From: Certhia americana
Lineage: Eukaryota > Chordata > Aves > Passeriformes > Certhiidae
Reading direction: 5' to 3'
NCBI GenBank assembly: GCA_018697195.1
Contig: CM031879.1
Location: forward strand, 29,330,473-29,394,472
Length of the DNA: 64,000 nucleotides
Shown: in pieces, positions 25,301-36,200 of the stretch
Numbering within the stretch: position 1 is the stretch's first letter
Layout: the number at the start of each line of letters is the position of its first letter
Notes under the pieces: generated by a model
The model's database searches: none
The model's input: only the letters and a program-made list of their open reading frames with translations
What the model was told of the DNA's origin: nothing
Program-made: the position numbers and the translations under genes

Positions 25301-25898
25301 AATGCAAGAGAACTTGCAAATAATGTACAAATATGTACAAACAATAATGCAGCAAATGAGCTGGAGAAGTGTGTTGTAACTGATACAACACAAATACTTT
25401 TGAGAATGTTGAGGGAGAGGTGAACAGTAAGAGTTATACAATGAGAATAATCTGCATTTTACTCTTTGCTGCAAAATATGTAGGACCTTTGCTTTCCCTT
25501 TTTCTTCCCCTTGTCATCCATCTTCCCTTGTTCTCAGTAAAACACTTCTCTTTAACTTCCTCCTCTTTGATTACAGCATCCTTGTTTTTCCACTCTGAAA
25601 GTATGATCAACATGCCTGGGAATGTGTGGTGCAGACTGTTGGCTGCAGACCTTCACTTATTTTGGCTACAGAAACTACTGTTAATTGTTACATTCCTCTG
25701 CCTCTTTCCTCATGAACACAAACTGCTTTGAAATTTATGAAATTAATTAATGATGCCACAAGATTTCTGCCTAATTTTGCTTTATTAAGGGTTTAGACTA
25801 ATTTCAGCTTAGGCTAGATGCTGGAGTTATATGTCAGGGTCATGTAAATCAGAGCTTTTAGATTTCTGCTTTTAGAAAGCAAGAATTACCTGCTTTTC
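22307..25898. other. Unique AT-rich non-coding DNA with AT microsatellites
   Basis: No gene was recognised. Alternating (AT)n microsatellites lie at 23511-23534 and 25084-25113. The stretch at about 24,560-24,720 is repeat-free, and I list it only as a possible conserved non-coding element. Confidence 0.45.
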
Positions 25899-26032
25899 TT
25901 TTTTTTTTTTTTTTTTTTTTTGGGGGGGGGTGGGGTGAGGGGACATACTCTGAACAACAACAAACAAGGAAACAAACATCCTACCAAAAAAACCAAGCAA
26001 CAAACCATCAAAAGAACCCCCACATCACCCTT
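25899..26032. repeat. T-run, G-run, then A/C-rich tract
   Basis: Twenty-three T (25899-25921) are followed directly by nine G (25922-25930) and GTGGGGTGAGGGG-like sequence. After a short spacer comes an A/C-rich tract (AACAACAAACAAGG to AAAAGAACCCCCACATCACC). The strand bias flips from T/G to A/C within about 130 bases, so the two halves are roughly complementary in composition. No coding function is supported, although a frame (25920-26183) is open across it. Confidence 0.85.
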
Positions 26033-28118
26033 GTACAATGTTGTCAAGTTTTGCTTTGCTGGACAAATAAATGAAAATTATGCTTATCTTCTGGTTTGTA
26101 TGTTATTTCAGTTTTCTCCAGCAGTCTCTGTCCTTTGCTGCATGCATGAGGCTGTGCACAGTGCCACGTTCTCAGTCCTGTAGAAATTCATCAATTGTTG
26201 AATGTGCAGCAAAGTTCTGAATGCTGCCAACAAGTGCCTAAGATCCTCAGAATGATTTAGACTAACAGGCTTCTCAGTTGTTCAGTTCTCTGTTGCTTCA
26301 GACCAGCTCTTCAGAGGAGATAATTTCTTACATAACTTTAACTAAAAACAAGATTTTGAGCAGTGATGAGAAACAACAGGCTCTGATTGACCAGACTTTC
26401 AAAGATATCAGGCAAAATCTAAACTTTTCATATCATCGGAATCTAAGCAGAGGCTGAGCTTGACTTAAGACTCTATGAGTATCTACCTCTAAGTTTCTAA
26501 GTAAGAGTGTATCTATCTAAGTAAGAGCATATGAGTTTAAGTTTCCTAAATACATCGATCTCCAAGTTTTCTCTGGCTAGATAAGGAAATCTTGTTGTTA
26601 AGACTAAGTCTTGACTTTGAATACTAGGCTTTCTTCCATGTATTGGCATGAACTTGAAGTTTTAACTTGAAAATAATTTATTAGCTCTTCTCTAGAGGCA
26701 TAAGTGTATAGTTTCCATGCCTAGGCATGCTAAACCCTGGCAATTCTGGTTTTATTTATCTGGACTGGGTTTTACTGTATTCCTTTAGGTCATATTATCC
26801 TGCTTGTATATTGCATGTAGTTTGTTTTTTCAAGTGATATATTAAACTGGGCTAGCGGAGACATGCTGTTATTTCCTTCATATGAAAGAGGAATATAGGG
26901 AGACCCAACCAAACTCACCCACTGTGGTTTGTTGCAGTGACATTACAGATCAAGGTAATGACCTCTAGAAGAGTTGGTTCTGTTTTAACCAGTAATCATG
27001 GTACCATTATTTTACATACTTTCAATTTATAAATAAGAGATTAGTCATGTTATATGATTCCCAGGGATAATTTAAAAGGATTTGAGGATAGAAATTCAGT
27101 CCAAAAAAATGGTTCTAAAAATACCATTCAGGTTTTTAATGAGTTCTGCTCTTTTTGCAAAGTCTGAACAAATGATATTTATGTATTTTTCAAAATATAA
27201 TAAATCAAGTTAAGATATCCACAATTTTTTCCCACATACTCTTAAGTAATCTTCCTTTTCAAAAAATATAAAAAAATAACCTCATAGTGAAAAGCTGAGA
27301 CTGAAAAAGAGGCCATCCAAGAGGATGGGGGCAAGGGAATGAAGACTTTGTTTAAGAAACATTTATTTCTATTTATTCAAGCCTGCATTAAGTGCTTGGC
27401 CTGTCTACCTATCTATAAAAACAGTCAAAATGCCCCAAGGTATTAAACCAAATGTGTCAGCAAATACTAGGAGTCAGGTGTTTAGTGCTCTGGGTGTGTA
27501 GATGCTTGAGATTTTGCCAGGCACCAATGAACACTTTCATCAGTGCGTGGTCATAATGTGACAAAATATGCTGAAAAAGAACAATGGTGGAAACAACAAA
27601 ATAAAAAGACTCTCAGCTTCAGTCTGATGTAATTCATATTAGCAACAAAGTGATCTCAATGTATATTTCTTTTCACCCTTAATGGTTCAGTCTGCATAAG
27701 CTTTAGGCATGTATCTTATAGTTGGGTTTTGAGAATTTAATCAGAGGGTGGCCATAAGCAATTTTTTAATTTCCCTTTTAAATATGCAAGGAAATCTTTC
27801 CAGCCAGCTGCACTCCTGCTCACAGTTCTTCATTATCTCCAGCTTTCAAAGTAGTCTTTACTACCCCAGACTCTTCGGAGTTTATTGCTCTTGCTCTCCA
27901 TGCACATATTATTTGCAAGGGTTCTGAGAACATCTTTCTCAGCTTCCTCTCTTAGCTGTAGAAATCAGCTGCCTGCAATCAACTGACAATGCCTGAGACT
28001 ACTTTGAGCATCATGGAAGGAATGAGGGAAGCTTCTGAGCTAGTGTCAAGAAAACTTTTAACAGCTAATGTGTGAATGAAGTTTTAGAGGAGCTAAGTGT
28101 AAACCACTGTCATTGTAA
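26033..28118. other. Unique non-coding DNA
   Basis: No gene was recognised. Short imperfect repeats of CTAAGTAAGAG/CTAAGTTTC occur at about 26491-26560. Confidence 0.45.
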
Positions 28119-28152
28119 AGGGATTTTTATCCTCCCTGAGATAAAAATCCCT
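28119..28152. repeat. Hairpin with 13-bp perfect stem
   Basis: AGGGATTTTTATC (28119-28131) and GATAAAAATCCCT (28140-28152) are exact reverse complements around the 8-base loop CTCCCTGA. The stem is too short for a typical microRNA precursor unless the flanks pair further, which they do not appear to do. It has no run of T suggesting RNA polymerase III termination immediately after it. Confidence 0.9.
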
Positions 28153-28879
28153 ATAAGTTTCCCTTTATCTTGTAGTCTTTCCTTAGTGTCTCCTATTAAC
28201 TGACATCATAAAAAGGAAATGAAAAATTACACCTGCCTGAGTATACTATAAGTTTTCCCAAATATCAGGGTAAAGGCTATAGAATAGAGAATGAAAATGG
28301 ATATAACAGCTCAATAGAAGACAGGTTGAAAGAGAGGATCATTGAGAAGAAACATAAATCTAAACATTTCCATTAAATTTTGGGAAGCCAACTGAACTTT
28401 TTAGGATACAACATGGCAGGTTAGATGTAGTTAGAGTATGAATTAGTATGTACATTCTTCTGAAAAAGATTGTTTCTAAAACGAAAAGACAAATTTCTAA
28501 AAAAATAATATTTTGTGAAACAATTTTTGTGGTGGTGGGGAGCTTTTGCACATGGACACTCCCTTGCTCATTTAAAAGCAAAATGTTGGTTCAGCATATA
28601 TATTCAAAGAGTAGTTGACATAGACATATATATCCTCACCTGCCAAATATGCTACAGCAGTGTTCCTGCTGGAAAAGATGTGCAATTGGCAACCAAGAAC
28701 AGTAATACCTACCTTAAACCACAGAAAGTAGATTCACCCATGCTCGCCTTTCAAAGCCCTAACACATCTGAAGAATTGCAGTGGAAATAACTGTAGCCCA
28801 GCACAGATAGTGTGGGGAGATCAATTCCAGGCCCATGTGCTGTCTTTGGGCAAAAATACATGTCAGCTGGAGGCTGGAA

Positions 28880-29150
28880 GCAACTGTGAGTACCTTAGTG
28901 GGCAAGGGAGGAGCTAAGGATGTCACCTATCTAGGCTACTATAAGGTCTGTGACATGATCCCAAATAATATCATTCTCTCTAAATTGGAGAGATATGGAT
29001 TTGATGGATGGACTCTTTGGTGGGTAAAGAATTGGCTGAATGGTCACGACTCAATGTCTGGATGGAAATCAGTGTTGAGTGGTATCCCTGGGGGGGTCTT
29101 TACTGGGACCAGTACTGTTCAATTAATCTTCATCACTGGAGATCTTTAAA
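28880..29150 (+). pseudogene. CR1 LINE fragment: reverse-transcriptase core, decayed
   Basis: The plus-strand frame in this interval reads KDVTYLGYYKVCDMIPNNII, then LSKLERYGFDGWT, WWVKNWLNG and SVLSGIPGGV. This order matches the CR1 reverse-transcriptase segment that runs from the catalytic-aspartate motif (DVVYLDFSKAFDTV type) through the KNWLDGR region to the GVPQGS motif. The aspartate of the first motif is kept (VCD). The Gln of GVPQGS is replaced (GIPGGV), and the downstream FADD catalytic motif is missing. CR1-like sequence stops at about 29,150 inside the element, so the piece is truncated at both ends. It has no intact ORF2 and cannot be active. It is not contiguous with the CR1 piece at 30.8 kb, about 1.6 kb downstream in the same orientation, but the two could come from one interrupted insertion. 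Confidence 0.85.
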
Positions 29151-30783
29151 GATAGACATCCTTTCACCTCCTGCTCAGGATCTTTTATGTCTAGTACATC
29201 CCAAGGGTTGGATCAATACATAAATGTTAGGAAAGGTGTAAGTATTCTAAGTGACTTTGTTACATGATGGTTAATTATTCAGGTTTTTAGCCCTTTTTTT
29301 TTTTTTTTTTTCCCTTGGCATCTGTAATTGTCCTTTGACAATGATAAAACTAGCAGGAAAAATAAAATGAAAATAATTAGTACAGCTAGTGTGTCTGCAA
29401 TTTTCCTGAAGTTTATTTTGAAGGGCTTTGCTAATGTCCAAAAAACCCAGACTTTTATGCTGGCTTAACATGGAAAACTCGATCTCTTCCCACTTGTGGG
29501 TGAAAAGTTTTGAGGACACTAGTATTCAGAAATCAGTCAGATGATAACGTGATGCTTGTGTAATACAATGTTTACATTTGGAGTTATTCACAGAGAAAGA
29601 AGGAACCATTCACACTGTCACATGTACTGCTTCTTTGATCCAATATTGTATTTACCTATAGTATAGTAGTAGATTTGCAGACCCAAATGAGTTAGACATC
29701 CTGTACTTTCAAACAGAAGAGGACCATTATGTCCCTTAGTTTTAGTTTCTGTATAACACAGAGCATAATCTTTCACCATGCAATGTACTTCATATTACAG
29801 ATAATCTTTTTTTTTTTTTGATGTTCACTATTTTAGAAAATCATAGAAACCAGATTTTAAGACTTGGTATGATAGAAAGGATACTACCCCATACTGTACT
29901 GTGTTTTAGTGGTGATCTATCAACTTTGTTTTAAATATGTGCAGTAATGAGTAAGGCTTCACATCTACAACACTTGCTCTTAATGTGTTATTGCTTTGTA
30001 CAATCAATACAAGCCAGGTTAACATCTTCCTCAAATACAGACCCTAAGTTCCTAAGGCAACTAAGTTCCTGAGCAGTGATAGAATTTAAATACATCTCTC
30101 ACCTGGATGCACATTCCATGTCATCACTAGTATATAATCCCATGTGCTTGTTATTTTTATCCCAATTCAATAGTCTTTAAGGAGAAATATGTTCACCCAC
30201 TTATATATCTTAAAAATAAGAATGACGAGTCATGCCTAAATAAACTAGCAGATGCTCCAGTATACCTTGGGGTGAGTACATATGTCAGAATATTCATTAT
30301 CACACAATATGCAACCACATTATCTTCATCTATTCTTGTGGTGTATTCCCAGGAAACCTAGGCAATGTTACAATCTACTAGGAGATCATTGGGTTCAAAG
30401 CACATTAATCAAGTTTCCACAATCCCTTTTTGAAGAGATGAAACATACATAAACATTTCTAAAATAGGCAAAAGCAAATAGCATAGGCTCTGTATGAAAT
30501 ACATTTTAGCACAATTTTACAATATCTTTCTCTACCACCACAAAGAGGATCTTATTATGCTGATGATTTTTGAAAAATAATCTATGAAAAAAATGTGAGG
30601 ATCTTTAGGGTGAGTGTGTATTCAGCATATTTGAGATAATAATAATAATTTCTGTGAAATTCAGGTAGAATGTGGCACTGAGATCCTAAATAAACTTCAT
30701 GGTTTTGCCTTCTTTTCCTCATTGCAGTTCCCTTTCTATTTCTGTATCTCAAGACTGAAATATTTGTTTACATAATTATTGAT
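29151..30783. other. Unique non-coding DNA between two CR1 pieces
   Basis: An 18-base T-run lies at 29294-29311. The phrase CTAAGTTCCT occurs twice near 30,045-30,070. No gene was recognised, and no clear CR1 sequence links the two flanking pieces. Confidence 0.45.
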
Positions 30784-31560
30784 ATATTTTCTGGATTGTC
30801 AAGCATGAGGTTCAGCAAAGCGAGGAGCAAGGTCCTGCACCTGGGATGTGGCAGTCCCACACCTGTGGGGCTGTGTGCTTCTCCCTGTGGAGAAGGACTT
30901 GGTGATGAAAAACTCAACATGAGCTGGCAGTGTGTGCTACTAGCCCAGACAGCCAACCAAATGCTGGGCTACATCAAAAAGACCGTGGCCAGCAGGTCAA
31001 AGGAGGCAATTCTCCCCCTCTGTTCTGCTCTCCTGGGACCCCACCTGTAGTATTGCATCCAGCTCTAGTGCCCCCAGCATAAGAAAAACATGGAACTGCA
31101 GGAGTGAGTCCAGAGCAGAACCACCAAGCTGGGAAAGGGGCTGGAGCACCTCCCCTAGGGAGGCTGAGAAAGTTGGGGCTGTCCAGCCTGGAGAAGAGAA
31201 GGCTGCATGGAAACCTCAGAGCAACCTTCCAGTGACTGCAGGGGCCTACGTGGAAGCCAGAGAGAGACTCCTCATCAGGAATTGCAGTGAAAGGACAAGG
31301 AGTAATGGGTTCAAACTGCAACAGGGCAAATTTAGGTCAGATACACAGAAGAAAGTCTTTACTGTTAGGGTGGTGAGGTACTGGAACATCTGCCCAGAGG
31401 AATTGCAGATGCCACATCCCTGGGAGTGTTCAAAGGCCAGGTTTTATACAGCCTTGAGCAACCCAGTCTAGTGGAGGTTTCCCTGGCCATAGCAGAGGGA
31501 CTAAATATTCTTTAAGGCCCATTGATATTCTCTGGTTCTCTGATTTTATGATTCTGTGTA
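30784..31560 (+). mobile_element. CR1 LINE, 5'-truncated: ORF2 C-terminus plus 3' UTR
   Basis: CR1 is a non-LTR retrotransposon that inserts mostly as 5'-truncated copies. The first frame (30796-31050) reads MRFSKARSKVLHLGCGSP and later EKLNMSWQCVLLAQTANQML, then GYIKKTVASRSKEAILPL and SALLGPHL. This is the order of the CR1 ORF2 C-terminal part ([48 protein letters not shown]). Stops and frameshifts follow, then a second frame (31232-31471) carries RTRSNGFKLQQGKFRSD and FTVRVVRYWN, which matches the CR1 tail (LQQGKFRSD, FFTVRVVKHWN). The untranslated tail has the AGCAACCCAGTCTAGTGGAGGTT-type phrase and ends TTCTCTGATTTTATGATTCTGTG at about 31,558, close to the family's ATTCTRTG terminus. The copy is old, has many lesions and is not functional. 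The 5' boundary is approximate. Confidence 0.92.
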
Positions 31561-34500
31561 CAATTAAGCTCTTGTACATACTTGGTGGCAAATTCTACTT
31601 TCATACTGACATCTTTGAAGTTATGCCAGATTTATAGAAATATGATCAAGAATCAGAAGTTATACATCACTCCATACTACAAATGATGATACCCATTTGG
31701 ATTCAAATTATTTTGCTGTAAACGTCATGCAGCACTTTTTTGGTTATCAAGAAAGTGATAATATTTTTCATGGCCAGCTTTGTAGGTGCAAAAGAGTTTG
31801 TGGGAGGAGAAACAAAGAGGAGGGAGATCAAGTTATGATTAAGGATAATTATGTATAATTTTATTGGGTGTCCTTCATCCAAAAGCTTTTCTCAGCACTC
31901 AAATGCAAGATACCATAGCTGGAAACCAATAGTAAAGGTGAGCATAAGAGGACAAAAAAACTATATCATGGAAAGCAGTGAAGCGAATAAGATTTGAGCA
32001 TTCAAAGAAACTAATATCTTTTGGTATGAGCAAATTATGAATGAAAGACTATAGCAAAAAGAATCCATGTGAATCTTAGTTATTGAAGAGATAACCAAGA
32101 CACAAGATGGAAAAAGACAAGCAATATTACTTCTATAGATAGCATTGTTATACTAGATTAGCACATCAGTGCTATCATCTATACTTGAAAAGAATGCAGA
32201 TATATTAAAAATTTCAATCAGTCCTGAGGATGAACTTGAGTGTATAAAGCTCATAACATAAGTTAGAAGGAGTTCTGTTCCTGTGAATTTCTTTCTTCAT
32301 AGAAGAGAGTCCCTGTGTTCAAGTGATACTGAGGAAAGCTTTGATACTGAATGAGAAGAAAAATGTTAAAAATTATAGTGAATGTATCTCAAATCAGACA
32401 AACTGAATAATAAAGGAAGGTGCTTTCATAAAAGCAGTTAAATGCAGAAATACCTGCAGACAGGCAGCTTATGCAGGATCGCTTGGAATTGTCAGAACCA
32501 GATTGTAGTTCTTTCTTAAGGAAAAGAAGTCAAACACCTGGAAGAAGATCTGTGAGTGAGGAAATCAGAAATGTCAGATGAGTCATGTGGTCACAACTGT
32601 TTTCTTAATATTAACATTTTATTCTCCATTTTGGGGAAGTCTTCTCTACTTTCCATTCCCTAAGAAAAAGAGAACATACTTTGCAATCTATTTGCATACA
32701 ATACGTTTTGCATTGGACTCAGAGAAAACAGAAAATGACCATGGTCAAACACAACATGCCTGATTATTTCAGGCACTTATATGCAAGAGCAAATTAATCA
32801 CTTTTAATTTTACTTTGCAAGCAATAGATGTATTTTTGAATTTCTTTGGCTAGATCTTGGTTTGAAGCTGCAGCAAATAGACAGTTCATACTGTAAATGG
32901 ACAGGTCAGGTTAAGATTCAAAAAAGGTACAAAGAATCTTAATTGTATGACCAGGGTTGGTATTCATCCATATACCAGAGCTCAAACTGGTCAGACCAAA
33001 AATACATTCCCTTTTCTGCAGATAAGACTGGACTAGTTTTTTGTTACTGTTTCGTTGGTTTGTGTTTGTCAGTGAGAAGAAAACATTGTTTATTTACTTA
33101 TGATTTTCCTTGTCATGGGTTATGATTCATCTCTTTCAGATCCTTGGAACATTTCTCACTTAATGAGCTCCTTGCTAGTCAAAAAGCCTCAGGCTGTGGT
33201 GGAACCTGGGTCTTTCCTGTTCACTGCTGAGAGAAAGCAGTTGTTTCAGCCCTCAAAAGATGAAATGTTTTTGTTTGACTCAAATTATTTGCTGTAGTAT
33301 AAGCTGTTTGAGTCAAATGATTGTGAATGGGAGGGTGTGAATTCATGAGGTTGGAATACATGATCTAAGTATCTCAACTGCTTTTAAAGCTTACAGACTG
33401 GGAAAACCAATAGCAGTTGTCTATTTTCTTAGGAAGTCCTCTCTTTTCTGGACTTATACTTCAATCATTTTGGTAAAAGAAAGGAAAAATATAATACACT
33501 GCATGCAAAAGCTCTGAAAATACAGGAAATGTAAAGAATTTCAAATAATTTGCTTCACTTAGCTAGACTAAATGCATCTGAAACTGAATAGCCATCCTGC
33601 TTTCACATTATGTTGCCCTATACAACATATGCATTATAAATATTTGTACAATGCAACAGTAAAATAAAATATTTGTGCATTTGCCTCATTTGTTACTTAG
33701 TCTTACAGTTTCCTATTTATATTAAATTTAGATGACAAATATGTTTTACTGTAATTTACTATAACTAATATCTGTGTTATTATAATTTCTTCTACAGCAT
33801 GAAATGACAATAATGCATCTTAAATAAATATTCAAAAATATTCAGAAGAAGAGACACTTTAACGGGAAGTTCACTGCCTGTTTAAGGGTCTAAACCCCCT
33901 TGTGCTCCAAGGCCAAAAGTACAGGATTCATACTTCTTACAGACAGGAGTTTTACACTGGGCCATGTTTGCTCATATTTATTGAACACTTTCCCCAGTAC
34001 CAAATATTTTGTGTAAATAAGATTGGACAATGTGAGAAAAATAGAAGAGTCTTGGTGAAGTTTCATATTTAAATAATAATAGAATGCAGTGATTAACTGT
34101 TCTTGTCTTCTTGGTAGTTCTTGTCTTTTGGGGGCCCTACAGAAAGTATTATGTAGTTCCCACCTCTATGGCATACAAAACACTGGTTAAAAATATATGA
34201 ACTGAATATGTCTCTCCAAGCAAAACGTGGAATCTGCTGCTCAATAAATATTAAAACACAATTAATTTTATTTCTTTTTATTGATGCAAAGGTGTCAGTA
34301 TCTGTATTCCATACAAAGAATATTAGTATCTTTTCAAAAACACATATAAATATAAATTATGGCAGTAATATATTTTCCCTTTGGGTTTATAACTTCTTTC
34401 AATGCTGTAGGCATCTCTTTTAAAAAATCAGATGTGTTAAAAAGGTGCATGGCCATAAATGGTCCTAATTAAATATGCTTTCTTGAGTGATTTATTTTTT

Positions 34501-36200
34501 TTTAAACAATTTTTGTAATCAAAACTTGTCCAAAAGTAAACAAAAAAAAAAGTAAATTTTTTTTTTTTTCATATCACTTTAGAGCTAGGTAGAAGAAATA
34601 GTTGCATAATTACAGCAAAAAACATTCTTTGAGTTTTGTTTTGATTTTAATCTTGATGTTTTCTAAAATGTCCAAGTCATTAAAACCTGTCGTGTGAGTG
34701 ATTACAGAGCATGTAGTAGCCTTGATGAGACTTATAGCACTATTCTATAACACCCAAATATATTGTTTTGCACACACTTCAATATTTTTTATTTTCTCCA
34801 CAGCAGCAAGAAATAGAAGATATCAGCATGGGAGACTTTGTGTAGTGTGAAATACTGGTAATATATAGATGAGTCCAAACGTTCAGTTTGCTGTAGCCAG
34901 GGTGAATTTAATTTCATGGACTATGTTCAATTTATGCATTGTTACATTGTTCCTTCCCTGATAGATAATAAAGCTGTCTTTATTTGTTTTTTAAGAAATA
35001 CTTCAGATCCATAAAAAACATAACATTTTCTTCTGTTCTTTATTTGCATTGAGATCCCTTTACACTTCCCTGGCTATAAATGTCACTTATAGTCCACACT
35101 GCCAAAATGCTTTAATGGAATTTTGGAGGTAAGTGAGGATAAGGCCCACTTTGCTAAACACAGAGATAGAATGTAAAATGATGGTGAACCATGTGACTAC
35201 ATTTCTCCACTTACTGACATATACGGTCTAAATGAGCATATAGAGAATCAAAACTGATGGAATTTACAAGCTAGGAAGAAAGAAGAATGTATAATAAGAT
35301 GGAAATTAAAGGCAATTTGCACCTTCCCTAATGTTAGTCCTTTTCGTCTTAACACCTTTTTTTCCAAATCCTTATAGTATGCAGACTATACCATCATCTC
35401 TGAGATTTACACATTTTTATTCTGATACCCATTTACCCCCCTCATATATTTATCTTTAGATGGAGACTTTTAAACTTTTCTTCCCTTCCTTCCCACACTT
35501 CTAAACAACACTGGCAGCAACAGTGTCACAGGATACATCTCACTGCCCTGCATTTTTTTTTTTTTTGAAACACCATTCAAGGATTACTTGAGCTCCTAGT
35601 AGAGATGGGACCATATGAGGCTCTTACTCTATTCAGGAAGAGTTAATGGTCCCTGCAGGACTATATAACTCTTCTTTACTTATATTAGGCACAGTTTGAT
35701 TCTAGTAATACCTTGGTACTGCAGGTTTGGAAAAGACATTTATCATTGTCTTTCCACTTCTTGTTTTGTGAGTGGGATTATGCAAAAATGGAGTGTGAAA
35801 GGGGATTTGAAATGCACTTTTTAACTTGTATGTTACAGAAATTCTGAGAAATCACAGAGGACTATTCTGAATTAGCTTTCTTATTGAAATCTGCAGTTTA
35901 TTATACTGAGAAGGGACTCCAAAGACCAAATAAAAAATTCTGGGTGTAATGACTTAGTGTTTACAGAACTTAACTGCTACAAGACTGATTGCTTGATACA
36001 TTACTTCTTTCATTGTGAGCTGCAAAACAGGTAGAGGCATGGTAGACTAATTTGGTTTATATATTCAGCTGTAAGGCTAGACACTGCATCATTCTTTTCA
36101 TAAAGCAGGGGCTCGAGGCATGTGGGGCCTGTAGCCATGACGACAATAAAACAGCTCTGAGCCTGAGCTGTAAGTAAGAAACTCGGCCTTGTCTCCAACC
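31561..36200. other. Unique AT-rich non-coding DNA
   Basis: No gene was recognised. T- and A-runs occur at about 34,540-34,570. The frames at 32578-32763, 33100-33297 and 34208-34423 are short and without domains. Confidence 0.45.
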
